Part shown: piece after piece, positions 1 to 7,648 of the stretch
Layout: the number at the start of each line of letters is the position of its first letter
Position numbering within the stretch: the first letter of the stretch is position 1
Origin: GCA-2720975 sp964469565
GTDB lineage: Bacteria; Planctomycetota; UBA1135; GCA-002686595
Assembly: GCA_964469565.1 (NCBI GenBank)
Contig: CAYXZD010000006.1
Span: 1-64,000 of the forward strand
DNA length: 64,000 bases
Direction: 5' to 3'
Made by a program: the position numbers and the translations under genes
The notes under the pieces: generated by a model
Database searches by the model: none
Seen by the model: the letters and a program-made list of their open reading frames with translations, nothing else
What the model was told of the DNA's origin: nothing

Positions 1-460
1 CGGCGCCGACGCACTCCAATAGATCGTGGGCCGTTTCACTCCAGTGGAGTCGCACGAGGGCGACCTGTCCCGGGGTGAAATCCGTGCAAACTTGCCCCGG
101 GAAACGCAGAGCCCGACCACTAATGAGGTCACCTAGGATCTGTGTCGAGATGCCAAGCCGCCGCGCACACTCTGTTCTGGCAGGACACTCACGGGCTAAC
201 TCCAACCGCGCCCGTGCAAGCCAAGAGGTCCGATCCTGCAGGGAAGTCTGCGCCCACTCAGCGGCTCCGGGAACTAGGCTCGCGAGGGCACGCTCCAGGT
301 CCCGCGGACCCGAGCGGGGCCAGGCCCCTTGGATCCGACTTCCCCCACCAGCTTTCGAGCCAGAGGGCACGAACTCAGCGCCCGATGCCGCCGGACAAGA
401 CTGGCCTGCGATCCGATTCATGCCGGGCTTTGGAGGACCCAACGGGATGTGGGAATTCAT
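1..460 (-). CDS. Hypothetical protein, 3' end beyond window edge
   Basis: An open frame on the minus strand runs from an ATG at 460 to the left edge without a stop (153 codons seen). A second in-frame ATG lies at 421. The N-terminal ~50 residues are Gly/Ser/Pro-rich and look disordered. Around codons 85-115 there is a helix-turn-helix-like stretch (ECARRLGISTQILGDL) following a helical segment, so a DNA-binding role is possible but not shown. I do not recognise the family. It is divergent from rnpA. The overlapping plus-strand frames are Arg/Ser-rich and look like shadows. No Shine-Dalgarno is visible, as for most genes here. The C-terminus is missing, so function is open. Confidence 0.4.
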   Translation of the reverse strand, partial: MNSHIPLGPPKPGMNRIAGQSCPAASGAEFVPSGSKAGGGSRIQGAWPRSGPRDLERALASLVPGAAEWAQTSLQDRTSWLARARLELARECPARTECARRLGISTQILGDLISGRALRFPGQVCTDFTPGQVALVRLHWSETAHDLLECVGA

Positions 461-549
461 GAATGGAAAAAGGAAGTGACTGAGGGGGCTTCAAGTGCAG
501 GACCGGGGCTATCCTAGGGCCCCCGCTGCCCGAGCGGCACCCCCTCCCC

Positions 550-930
550 ATGCCAGACTCCTTGCCTCTCCTACCACGAGCGCGCATTCGCAGCGGCAAA
601 CACTTTGAGCGCGCATACCGCCGGGGGAGTCGTGCTCGAGCGAGCCAACTGTTAGTGGTAGCCGTCAGTAACGACCTGGGTTACTCCCGCATGGGTCTGT
701 CCGTCGGCAAGAGGATTTGGAAGCTCGCACACAACCGCAATCGAGTCCGGCGCCTCTTCCGTGAGGCCTTTCGCCAGACCTACCCCGAGTTACCCACTGG
801 CGTTGACCTGATTCTGATCCCAGCCCAAGCCCGGCTTGAACCCGATCTCGAACAGCTCAAGACCGAACTCGTACACCTCGCCCACAAGGCCTACGCACGC
901 TTCCGTAGCAAGGAAGCTCAGACCCAATGA
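550..930 (+). CDS. rnpA: Ribonuclease P protein component
   Basis: This is the protein subunit of RNase P, which binds the RNase P RNA and helps remove 5' leaders from pre-tRNAs. At 126 aa it has the usual length. The hallmark basic helix is present at residues 62-71 (NRNRVRRLFR), and the N-terminal pattern RIRSGKHFERAYRRG is typical. Its stop overlaps the start of yidD by 4 nt (ATGA), so the two are co-transcribed. Unusually, no rpmH (ribosomal protein L34) precedes it; the upstream 89 bp carry no such frame. No convincing promoter was found upstream. Confidence 0.95.
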   Translation: MPDSLPLLPRARIRSGKHFERAYRRGSRARASQLLVVAVSNDLGYSRMGLSVGKRIWKLAHNRNRVRRLFREAFRQTYPELPTGVDLILIPAQARLEPDLEQLKTELVHLAHKAYARFRSKEAQTQ

Positions 931-1184
931 GCTTCCTCCGCCAACTTGCCATCGCCCCAATCCGCTTTTACCGGCGCGTCTTGTCCCCCATCAAACCACG
1001 CACCTGTCGCTTCCAGCCGACCTGTAGCGCCTATGCTGAAGAGGCCATCCGGGCTCACGGCATCCTTCGCGGGGGATTCTTGTCTATTTGGCGCATCCTA
1101 CGCTGCAATCCCTTCGGCTCTTGCGGTTATGATCCCGTGCCAAAGAGGCACATACCGTCCTCTCCCCCCGACACGGCACCCTGA
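927..1184 (+). CDS. yidD: Membrane protein insertion efficiency factor YidD
   Basis: This small (85 aa) YidD-family protein assists membrane protein insertion by YidC at the inner face of the cytoplasmic membrane. The family signature is clear: an amphipathic N-terminus (IRFYRRVLSPI), then CRFQPTCSAYAEEAI, a glycine-rich turn and RCNPFGSCGYDPVP. The conserved cysteines are present. The start overlaps the rnpA stop (ATGA). The next gene starts 21 bp after the stop and may be in the same transcript. Its partner yidC is not adjacent; it lies on the opposite strand at 25779-27764. Confidence 0.95.
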   Translation: MSFLRQLAIAPIRFYRRVLSPIKPRTCRFQPTCSAYAEEAIRAHGILRGGFLSIWRILRCNPFGSCGYDPVPKRHIPSSPPDTAP

Positions 1185-1205
1185 ACCCAACCTGCACCGA
1201 CAACC

Positions 1206-2315
1206 ATGCTTGGCTCCAGACTTAGTATTTCACTCTCCCTCACCTGCGTCTTGCTGGGCGCCTGCGCGTCCACTCCCTCGAGCCCGATCGATGGCGCACA
1301 ACTTGCAGACCACCTTATCCAGCCGGGTGAGAAGCACTTCAAGCACCTGTGGCAATTGACCTTTGGAGGAGAAAACGCCGAGGCCTATTGGAGTTACGCG
1401 GGAGATCGGCTCGTCCTTCAGGCGCGCCGGCCCAAAGAGGACATCCACTGTGATCGTATTTTTGTAACGGAGCCGGATGGTGTCACCCGCCAAGTCTCCA
1501 ATGGTCGTGGAGCCACGACCTGCTCTTACTTCCTGCCAGGTGATGAGTCCGTCCTGTACGCCTCTACAAAATCCGGACACGAGGCCTGTCCGCCTGCTCC
1601 GGACCGTAGCAAGGGCTATGTCTGGGCTCTCTACCCTGAGTATGACGTCTATGTCCAGAATCTTGATTCGGGCAAGACCGAGCTACTGATCGGTGGCCAG
1701 GGTTACGACGCCGAAGCAACCGTATCCCCCACAGGCGATCGGGTTGTGTTTACATCCACGCGCTCGGGTGACATTGAATTGTGGACCTGCAACACAGACG
1801 GGAGCGACATTCAGCAGGTCACCGATGAGATTGGATATGACGGCGGTGCCTTCTTCAGCCACGATGGCAAGCAACTGATTTGGCGCTCAACCCGTTTCTC
1901 CGATGAAAACCGCGATCAGGAAATCGCTGAATACCAAGCCCTGCTCAAGGAATGGCTCGTGCGACCGGGCCGCATGGAACTCGTCGTAGGCAATGCCGAT
2001 GGAAGCGAACGGCGACAGATCACAGACCTTGGCGGGGCTAACTTCGCTCCCTACTTCTACCCGGATGATTCTCGCATCCTGTTTTCCACCAATCATCACG
2101 ACCCCAATCACCCGGCCATGAACTTCGACCTGTTCTCCATCAAGACCGACGGTACCGGCCTCGAGCAGATCACGTTCTATAACGAAGGACAAAGGGGCAA
2201 GCAATTCGATAGCTTCCCGATGTTCAGCCCCAATGGGCGCTACCTCGCCTTTTCCAGCAACCGGGGCGATGGTGAGCCCGGCGAGACCAATGTGTTCATC
2301 GCTGAATGGCAGTAA
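1206..2315 (+). CDS. TolB-like beta-propeller lipoprotein
   Basis: A 369-aa exported protein with a lipobox ending at Cys20 (VLLGAC), so probably a lipid-anchored envelope protein. The mature part carries repeated PD40/WD40-like TolB blades: strands such as ATVSPTGDRVVFTSTRSGD followed by LWTCNTDGSDIQQVT, again near residues 260-300 and at the C-terminus (PMFSPNGRYLAFSSNRG). This is the fold of TolB and of other periplasmic propellers. It is not TolB itself, because it lacks the usual N-terminal TolB domain and no tol/pal genes are near. Binding partner unknown. It follows yidD by 21 bp. Confidence 0.8.
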   Translation: MLGSRLSISLSLTCVLLGACASTPSSPIDGAQLADHLIQPGEKHFKHLWQLTFGGENAEAYWSYAGDRLVLQARRPKEDIHCDRIFVTEPDGVTRQVSNGRGATTCSYFLPGDESVLYASTKSGHEACPPAPDRSKGYVWALYPEYDVYVQNLDSGKTELLIGGQGYDAEATVSPTGDRVVFTSTRSGDIELWTCNTDGSDIQQVTDEIGYDGGAFFSHDGKQLIWRSTRFSDENRDQEIAEYQALLKEWLVRPGRMELVVGNADGSERRQITDLGGANFAPYFYPDDSRILFSTNHHDPNHPAMNFDLFSIKTDGTGLEQITFYNEGQRGKQFDSFPMFSPNGRYLAFSSNRGDGEPGETNVFIAEWQ

Positions 2316-2363
2316 CCAAACTCTCTATCCCCACGCTGGACATCGATAACTAGATTCCAGCCT

Positions 2364-4811
2364 TTGCAAGTGGCCCAAGGAGTGACCCCCCCCAGCCCGT
2401 CGAGTCCAGAGTCCCCGAGGCTCTGGACTCTGGGGGTGCTCCTTCTGATGCCCCTGTTGCTGGTTGGGCCCGCACTCCTTCCAGGACGCAGCTTCCTACC
2501 CCAACACCCGGTCACGCTCGTTCCCCTGTCCGTCGAATACCCTGCCGAGGCCCGCAACGCTTTAGGGCGCATCAACTATTGGACATCCGATGCTCTCTTC
2601 CCCTTCCTGACCGACGCTGCACACCTGCGCTCCAGTCTTGAGCAGAACACTCTGCCCACATGGAACCCTGATCAAGGACTGGGCTACTCCAGTGTGGGAG
2701 GAAGCCTCATCTCCCCGTGGTACCCACCCAACTTGCTCCATGGATGGATCGAGCCGGCGCGGGCCATGGGGTGGAACGCGCTCCTGCACTGGTTGCTGTT
2801 TGGAGCGGGGTGTGCCCTCTTCGTAAGCCGACGCGGTGTGGCGTGGCCCGATGCCCTCCTCGCGGGTTGCGTGGTTCAATGTGCGGGCTTGACCGTCTTC
2901 GGTGCCCATTATGGCATGAAGCTAGCCGTCATGACGTGGTTTCCCTGGTGTCTCCTTTCGGCCCAAGCACACCTGAGCGGTGACCGTGGAGCCGGTTTGC
3001 GCCTGTGCGTATTTGTGGGCCTGTCTTTCCTCGCCGGATTCGTGCCCCTAGCAGTCTTCGGTCTGGCCGCTGTGTTTCTTCTGAGTCTCTTGAGCGCGTT
3101 GGGTACTGGGACGCTGCGGCGCTGGCCGACCCTAGTGGCGTTGGGTCTGCTGGGAGTCGGTGCTGCGGGAATCAGCTTGCTCCCCATGGCCCAAAGCCTC
3201 GCTGAAGCGCACCGCCCCTTGGATGCCGGCGCCTCTCTCAATGCCGACACTCCAGCCCTCAGCGCACTGGGGACCCTCCTCGCCCCCGGGATGTTGGGTC
3301 TACCCAGCGACCCATTCTTCGCGCCGCACCACCCCCTCGCACTCTGGCTGAGCTCCCCCGACTCCCTACCAGCAGCCCTCCAGGCTAACGGCCTAGAATG
3401 GAATCTACATGCTGGCCTGGCTGCGTTTATTCTGGCTTGCGCAGGATTGCTCGCCCGGCCCAAGAGCGCACTGCTTCCCTCGACCCTCATCTTGGTCAGC
3501 TTGGGTTTCGGGCTAGGACTGGAGCCTTTTTCTTGGTTACGCAATCTGCCGGGTCTGAGCATGGGTGCTCCCACCCGTGCATTCATGCTATCCCCCGTAC
3601 CCTTTGCATGGCTCGCGGCCCTTGGACTCGGGGCCCTGCGCCAACGCTGTCGGCGGGCTGGGATTGGCCTAGCACTGGGCTGCCTCCTGGCGATTGGGCT
3701 GGGGTTCGTGTTACGGGGCCAAGCCGCAGACATGGCAGGCCATCAAGCCTACGACCAATTGGCCCTGCGCTTCGACACGACCCTTGAACAAGTTCGCCTC
3801 CAGCTTGGCAACGCCGATCTTGCGCTCGCCTCTGAGCGCTTAGATCGAGAGGCTTTTTGGCTGTTTGTCATGGGTGTTGCGGCCGCCCTTGCAGGCCTGA
3901 TCACTTGGCGCAGCGGATGCGTGAACGCGAAGAGCATAGCCCTCGGAGTCCTTCCGTGGTTTGGGCTGGTGGGAGCCGAGGGGCTGCGCCTAGGACAGGC
4001 CAGCCTGACCCCGCAAGAACTGAGCACTCCCCTGTTTCCCTCCTCCAATGCCATGGAAGCCGTGCGCGAGGCCGCAGGCGACGGACGCATTCTACGCTTG
4101 GATGAAAGTCCCTCGGGTGTGGCTGAAGTCGAGCAACTCGCACGCCCCAATCTTCCTGAAGCCTACGGCATCCGCGACCTCACCCCCTATGTAATCTTCA
4201 CCCCCAAGGCCTGGGTACAAGCCGTGACCGCATTGGATCCCGCCGCTGCCTACCGCAGTGGCATCAGCCGCCTCAGCGATCCCGCTTTGCTCGACGCACC
4301 CCTGCTCGATCTCCTTGGCGTCACCTGCATCCTAGCCAAGCGCCCGATACAGCACGAACAGCTAGAGCCGACCTTCGCCCTCGATGGTTTCCATGTTCAT
4401 CGGCGCTCGCTCCAAACTCCTGCAGGCAGTCGCATCCTATCCCCCTCACAGTTGAATGCTATCGAAGGCGATACACTTCAATGGCACCTTAGCGAATCAG
4501 CACCCCCTGACGATTGGCAGTCTGGCGACCTGAGGAGCGCCCGTCCGAGCCCCTCGCGCATGGACTTTTCCATCAAGCACAGCAGCGGCGGTTGGCTGCT
4601 GATGGACGGCGCCGCGAGTCCAGGGTGGAAGGCCCTCGTCAATGGAAAGGACGTGCCGATCCATACGGTCAATGACCTGCTGAGGGCCATCCGCGTGCCC
4701 CCCGGAGACAGTGTCGTGCGGACCAAGTACGAACCCTGGGCGCTGCGTTTTGGATTCCTGAGCACCCTGCTCTGCCTGTTCGTGGCCTGGCGCAGTTCAA
4801 AGCGAGGCTAG
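2364..4811 (+). CDS. YfhO-like polytopic membrane protein, GT-C type
   Basis: An 815-aa integral membrane protein of the bacterial YfhO family, thought to act in glycosylation of lipid-linked or cell-surface polymers. Evidence: about a dozen hydrophobic segments; the loop LPTWNPDQGLGYSSVGG followed by SPWYPPNLL after the first membrane span, typical of YfhO; and the C-terminal soluble motif SPGWKALVNGKDV followed by LLRAIRVPPG, a family hallmark before the last membrane span. The start is uncertain: TTG at 2364 is the longest, and GTG codons at 2370 and 2382 are in frame. The next gene begins 5 bp after the stop, so they form an operon. Confidence 0.75.
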   Translation: MQVAQGVTPPSPSSPESPRLWTLGVLLLMPLLLVGPALLPGRSFLPQHPVTLVPLSVEYPAEARNALGRINYWTSDALFPFLTDAAHLRSSLEQNTLPTWNPDQGLGYSSVGGSLISPWYPPNLLHGWIEPARAMGWNALLHWLLFGAGCALFVSRRGVAWPDALLAGCVVQCAGLTVFGAHYGMKLAVMTWFPWCLLSAQAHLSGDRGAGLRLCVFVGLSFLAGFVPLAVFGLAAVFLLSLLSALGTGTLRRWPTLVALGLLGVGAAGISLLPMAQSLAEAHRPLDAGASLNADTPALSALGTLLAPGMLGLPSDPFFAPHHPLALWLSSPDSLPAALQANGLEWNLHAGLAAFILACAGLLARPKSALLPSTLILVSLGFGLGLEPFSWLRNLPGLSMGAPTRAFMLSPVPFAWLAALGLGALRQRCRRAGIGLALGCLLAIGLGFVLRGQAADMAGHQAYDQLALRFDTTLEQVRLQLGNADLALASERLDREAFWLFVMGVAAALAGLITWRSGCVNAKSIALGVLPWFGLVGAEGLRLGQASLTPQELSTPLFPSSNAMEAVREAAGDGRILRLDESPSGVAEVEQLARPNLPEAYGIRDLTPYVIFTPKAWVQAVTALDPAAAYRSGISRLSDPALLDAPLLDLLGVTCILAKRPIQHEQLEPTFALDGFHVHRRSLQTPAGSRILSPSQLNAIEGDTLQWHLSESAPPDDWQSGDLRSARPSPSRMDFSIKHSSGGWLLMDGAASPGWKALVNGKDVPIHTVNDLLRAIRVPPGDSVVRTKYEPWALRFGFLSTLLCLFVAWRSSKRG

Positions 4812-4816
4812 GAAGC

Positions 4817-5611
4817 GTGCACATTCATGTTCTCGCCAGCGGAAGCAAGGGCAACTCCACCCTCGTGAGGGCGGGCAAGCGCTGCTTGCTCATCGATGCT
4901 GGACTCACTGCCAAGGAGTTGCGAGCTCGCCTCGAGCAAGCGGGGCTAGGCCCACGCGGGCTCGACGAAATACTGATCACCCATGCCCACCGCGATCATT
5001 CCCGCAGTGCCGGTTCATTGGCAAAGAGCCACGATGCAGTCGTGCACTGCGCAGTTGCCAACATGCACAATCGCAGTCTCTCCCGCGCCAAGCGCTTTCA
5101 AGCACTCGGTATTGGCAGCCCCTACTGCTTCGAACCTGAGCCCGGCGAGTCCCGTCAGGAGGCCTTGACCTACACTGCGGTGCCCCTGCCCCACGATTGC
5201 GATCCCACCGTGGCGTTCCGGATCGAGCATCGCGGCCGAGTCTTTGCACAGGTCACCGACCTGGGGCATGCACCCGAAAGGGTCATGCGCTCATTGCAAG
5301 GCGCACACGTTCTGCTGCTCGAGTTCAATTACGACGCACAGATGTTAGCCACAGGCCCCTACCCGCCCCAACTGCGGCGGCGCGTCGGCGGCCAGACGGG
5401 GCACCTTTCCAATGATCAAGCAGCAGCCCTGCTTGCCCAGCTGGCAGGGCCCCAATTGCACACGTTGATCCTCGGGCACCTGTCCGCCAAGAACAATACG
5501 CCCGCCCTGGCGACCCAGGCCGCTCAGACTCAGCTCGCCCGTCTCGATCGGCGTGATGTCCAAGTGATCGTTGCCCAGCAGGATCAGCTCCTCAGCAATC
5601 TACAGGTCTAG
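4817..5611 (+). CDS. MBL-fold metallo-hydrolase (YycJ/WalJ-like)
   Basis: A 264-aa metallo-beta-lactamase-fold hydrolase. It opens with HVLASGSKGNSTLV and LLIDAGL, the start typical of the YycJ/WalJ group, and has the metal-binding motif THAHRDH at residues 55-61. Later metal ligands are likely His in PLPHDC, Asp in VTDLGHA and His in ILGHLSAKNN. YycJ-type members are putative 5'-3' DNA exonucleases involved in DNA maintenance; the exact substrate here is not known. It starts with GTG 5 bp after the preceding stop, and ends 36 bp from the convergent glycosyltransferase gene. Confidence 0.8.
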   Translation: MHIHVLASGSKGNSTLVRAGKRCLLIDAGLTAKELRARLEQAGLGPRGLDEILITHAHRDHSRSAGSLAKSHDAVVHCAVANMHNRSLSRAKRFQALGIGSPYCFEPEPGESRQEALTYTAVPLPHDCDPTVAFRIEHRGRVFAQVTDLGHAPERVMRSLQGAHVLLLEFNYDAQMLATGPYPPQLRRRVGGQTGHLSNDQAAALLAQLAGPQLHTLILGHLSAKNNTPALATQAAQTQLARLDRRDVQVIVAQQDQLLSNLQV

Positions 5612-5647
5612 CCTCCGGCGCAAGCCCAACAGCACTCCAACCGTCGC

Positions 5648-6331
5648 CTAGAAGCGCCAGCGAATAATGGCCAGTACGGCCAAGATCGCATCCTTGAAGC
5701 CGATCTTCTTCCCCTCGTCGTAATCGCGACCGGCATAGCGGATGGGTACTTCGTAAACGCGAACGCCCATGCGAGCCACCTTCGCGGTCATTTCAGGCTC
5801 CACGGCGAAACTGCGTGATTGGATGTCGAGTTTGCGAGCCACATCAATACGGAAGGCCTTGTAGCAGGTCTCCATATCCGACAGGTTCAGGTTTGTGAGC
5901 ATGTTGCTCAGCAGGGTCAACAACCGATTGCCTACGTAATGCCAAAATAGGTGTACCCGCACGTAGGTACCCCCCAAGAACCGGCTCCCGTAGACCACAT
6001 CCGCATGGCCCTCCTCGATGGGGCGCAGCAGCACGCCGTAGTCCTGAGGATCGTATTCCAAGTCAGCGTCCTGGATCACGACCACATCGCCCTGCACTTC
6101 CTGAAACCCAGTGCAAAGAGCCGCCCCTTTGCCCTGATTGCTTTCGTGATAGAAACAGCGAATCGAATCGTGTTGGGCCTCCAATTCCCTCATGATCTTG
6201 CGGCTTCGGTCGGTGGAGCCGTCATCCACAAGTACGAGATCTAGCTCGTACGGTGTGGCAAGTACGCGCCGTACGATCTCTTCCAAGGTGCGCTCCTCAT
6301 CATAGATGGGCATCACAACGGAGAGCTTCAT
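5648..6331 (-). CDS. Family 2 glycosyltransferase, dolichyl-phosphate-mannose-synthase-like
   Basis: A 227-aa GT2-family enzyme of the DPM1/GtrB-like type, transferring a sugar from a nucleotide donor probably to a polyprenyl phosphate. Visible: N-terminal LSVVMPIYDEERTL, the nucleotide-binding VLVDDGSTDRS, the metal-binding DAD in VIQDADLEYDP (around residue 90), VYGSRF, and the family motif DMETCYKAFR near residue 155. It has no C-terminal membrane anchor segments, so it is a soluble or peripheral form. It is the last gene of the minus-strand glycosyltransferase run, 49 bp after the preceding gene. Confidence 0.88.
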   Translation of the reverse strand: MKLSVVMPIYDEERTLEEIVRRVLATPYELDLVLVDDGSTDRSRKIMRELEAQHDSIRCFYHESNQGKGAALCTGFQEVQGDVVVIQDADLEYDPQDYGVLLRPIEEGHADVVYGSRFLGGTYVRVHLFWHYVGNRLLTLLSNMLTNLNLSDMETCYKAFRIDVARKLDIQSRSFAVEPEMTAKVARMGVRVYEVPIRYAGRDYDEGKKIGFKDAILAVLAIIRWRF

Positions 6332-6380
6332 GAGATGTCCCCGAAAGCTGGAAGGGGTTCAGAACTAAACATCATGCCGA

Positions 6381-7646
6381 CTATAGCCCCTTGGCAGCCT
6401 TGGGCGAGGCGTCTTTGGAAAACAGCTGGTCGACTCGCATCAGTGACGTGAGTCCCTCATGCAGCTCACGGTAGCCCCGCTCCTCCTCGATACACCAGAG
6501 TGGATCGAGGAACATTCCGAGAATCTGTTCGTCTGGGCGGCGGCGCTTCCCTTGCACCTCGGCACGGCGCTCACTCCAGTGGTCAAACCGGCCAATCCAG
6601 TCGTTGATGGCAATCAAGTCAGCCGCAGCGATCTTAGAAATGGGCGCGGCCCCAAGTCCCAACCTGCGCTTGATGGCCTGCCACCAAGCTTGAGGACCAC
6701 GATGGGCTGGCAGGGTGTCCATCCTCTCGATGCGGTAGGCCGGAGCATCCCCAAGTCCCGCAGCGATGTAGCAACGCCGGGTCGCAAGGGCGAGCATTCC
6801 GGGCAAAACGCGTGCAAGGTTCTCATCATCGTAGTTCTTGAAGCACGCCAATAGCGGGTTGCGAACCTGCAGAACACGCAGCCGTTCCACAGGAACCCGG
6901 CCCGAGGTGCTGGAATGATGGTGAAAGCAAATCGCTCCCGGTACGTAGCGCACCGAGTACCCCTGAATCCAGGTGCGCCACCCCAAATCCACATCCTCGT
7001 AGTAAGCAAAAAACTCTTCATCAAAGCCACCCACGGCCCTGAACACCTGCGCATCCATCGCCATAGCACCACCGCAGGCGAATAGGGTCCAACGCGCTCG
7101 ATCGTATTTGGGGTGAAGCGCTTTTCCGTATCCGCGCTGGATTCCGATGCCATGGAAGTTCATCCCGCCACCCGCCGAGTTCATGCATTGGCCATCCCAC
7201 GAGAGCATCTTCGCTGAGGTCGCCTCGCACTCCTTAGCCACAATAGGGGCCAACAAGCTGCGTAAGAATCCCGGCTCGACCCGAATGTCGTTGTTCAGGA
7301 ATACGAGAATCTCCGCATCCTGAGCCAGCTCACTCCCCTGATTGCAGCCCCGTGAGAATCCTAGATTCGCAGCATTCTCATGTAAGAGCACCCAGCTGAA
7401 CTCACGACGAATCAGCTCAATGGACCCATCAGTCGAGCCGTTGTCGATCAAATACACATCCCGTAACCCGCTGGGATAATCCAAGGCGAGCAAGCTCTCA
7501 AAACACCCGGGCAGGTGATGGGCGCCGTTCCAATTGAGGATCACAATCGCAACCCGTGGTAGTGCGTCTCCCTCCAGAGGAAGAGTTTCGGGTACTTCCA
7601 ACTGGCCAGGGATGACAGTCACAGGTGCAGGTCGGGGAGCTTCCAT
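6381..7646 (-). CDS. Family 2 glycosyltransferase (rhamnosyltransferase-like)
   Basis: A 421-aa GT2 enzyme resembling bacterial rhamnosyltransferases/WcaA-type polymer glycosyltransferases. The catalytic domain spans about residues 30-270: VAIVILNWNGAHHL, YLIDNGSTDGSI, NLGFSRGCNQG, the metal-binding DND-like FLNNDIRVEPG, the acceptor-loop GGFDEEFFAYYEDVDLGWR (catalytic ED) and HHHSSTSG. The C-terminal ~130 residues are helical and not assignable. It lies 2 bp downstream of the large bifunctional glycosyltransferase, so translation is probably coupled. Sugar and acceptor are unknown; cell-surface polysaccharide synthesis is inferred from the cluster. Confidence 0.88.
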   Translation of the reverse strand: MEAPRPAPVTVIPGQLEVPETLPLEGDALPRVAIVILNWNGAHHLPGCFESLLALDYPSGLRDVYLIDNGSTDGSIELIRREFSWVLLHENAANLGFSRGCNQGSELAQDAEILVFLNNDIRVEPGFLRSLLAPIVAKECEATSAKMLSWDGQCMNSAGGGMNFHGIGIQRGYGKALHPKYDRARWTLFACGGAMAMDAQVFRAVGGFDEEFFAYYEDVDLGWRTWIQGYSVRYVPGAICFHHHSSTSGRVPVERLRVLQVRNPLLACFKNYDDENLARVLPGMLALATRRCYIAAGLGDAPAYRIERMDTLPAHRGPQAWWQAIKRRLGLGAAPISKIAAADLIAINDWIGRFDHWSERRAEVQGKRRRPDEQILGMFLDPLWCIEEERGYRELHEGLTSLMRVDQLFSKDASPKAAKGL

Positions 7647-7648
7647 GG

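Noticed and set aside
75..479. Plus-strand frame of 134 aa (and overlapping 142-462)
   Set aside because: Rich in Arg, Ser and Ala without a domain, and antisense to the open minus-strand frame, whose composition is more protein-like.
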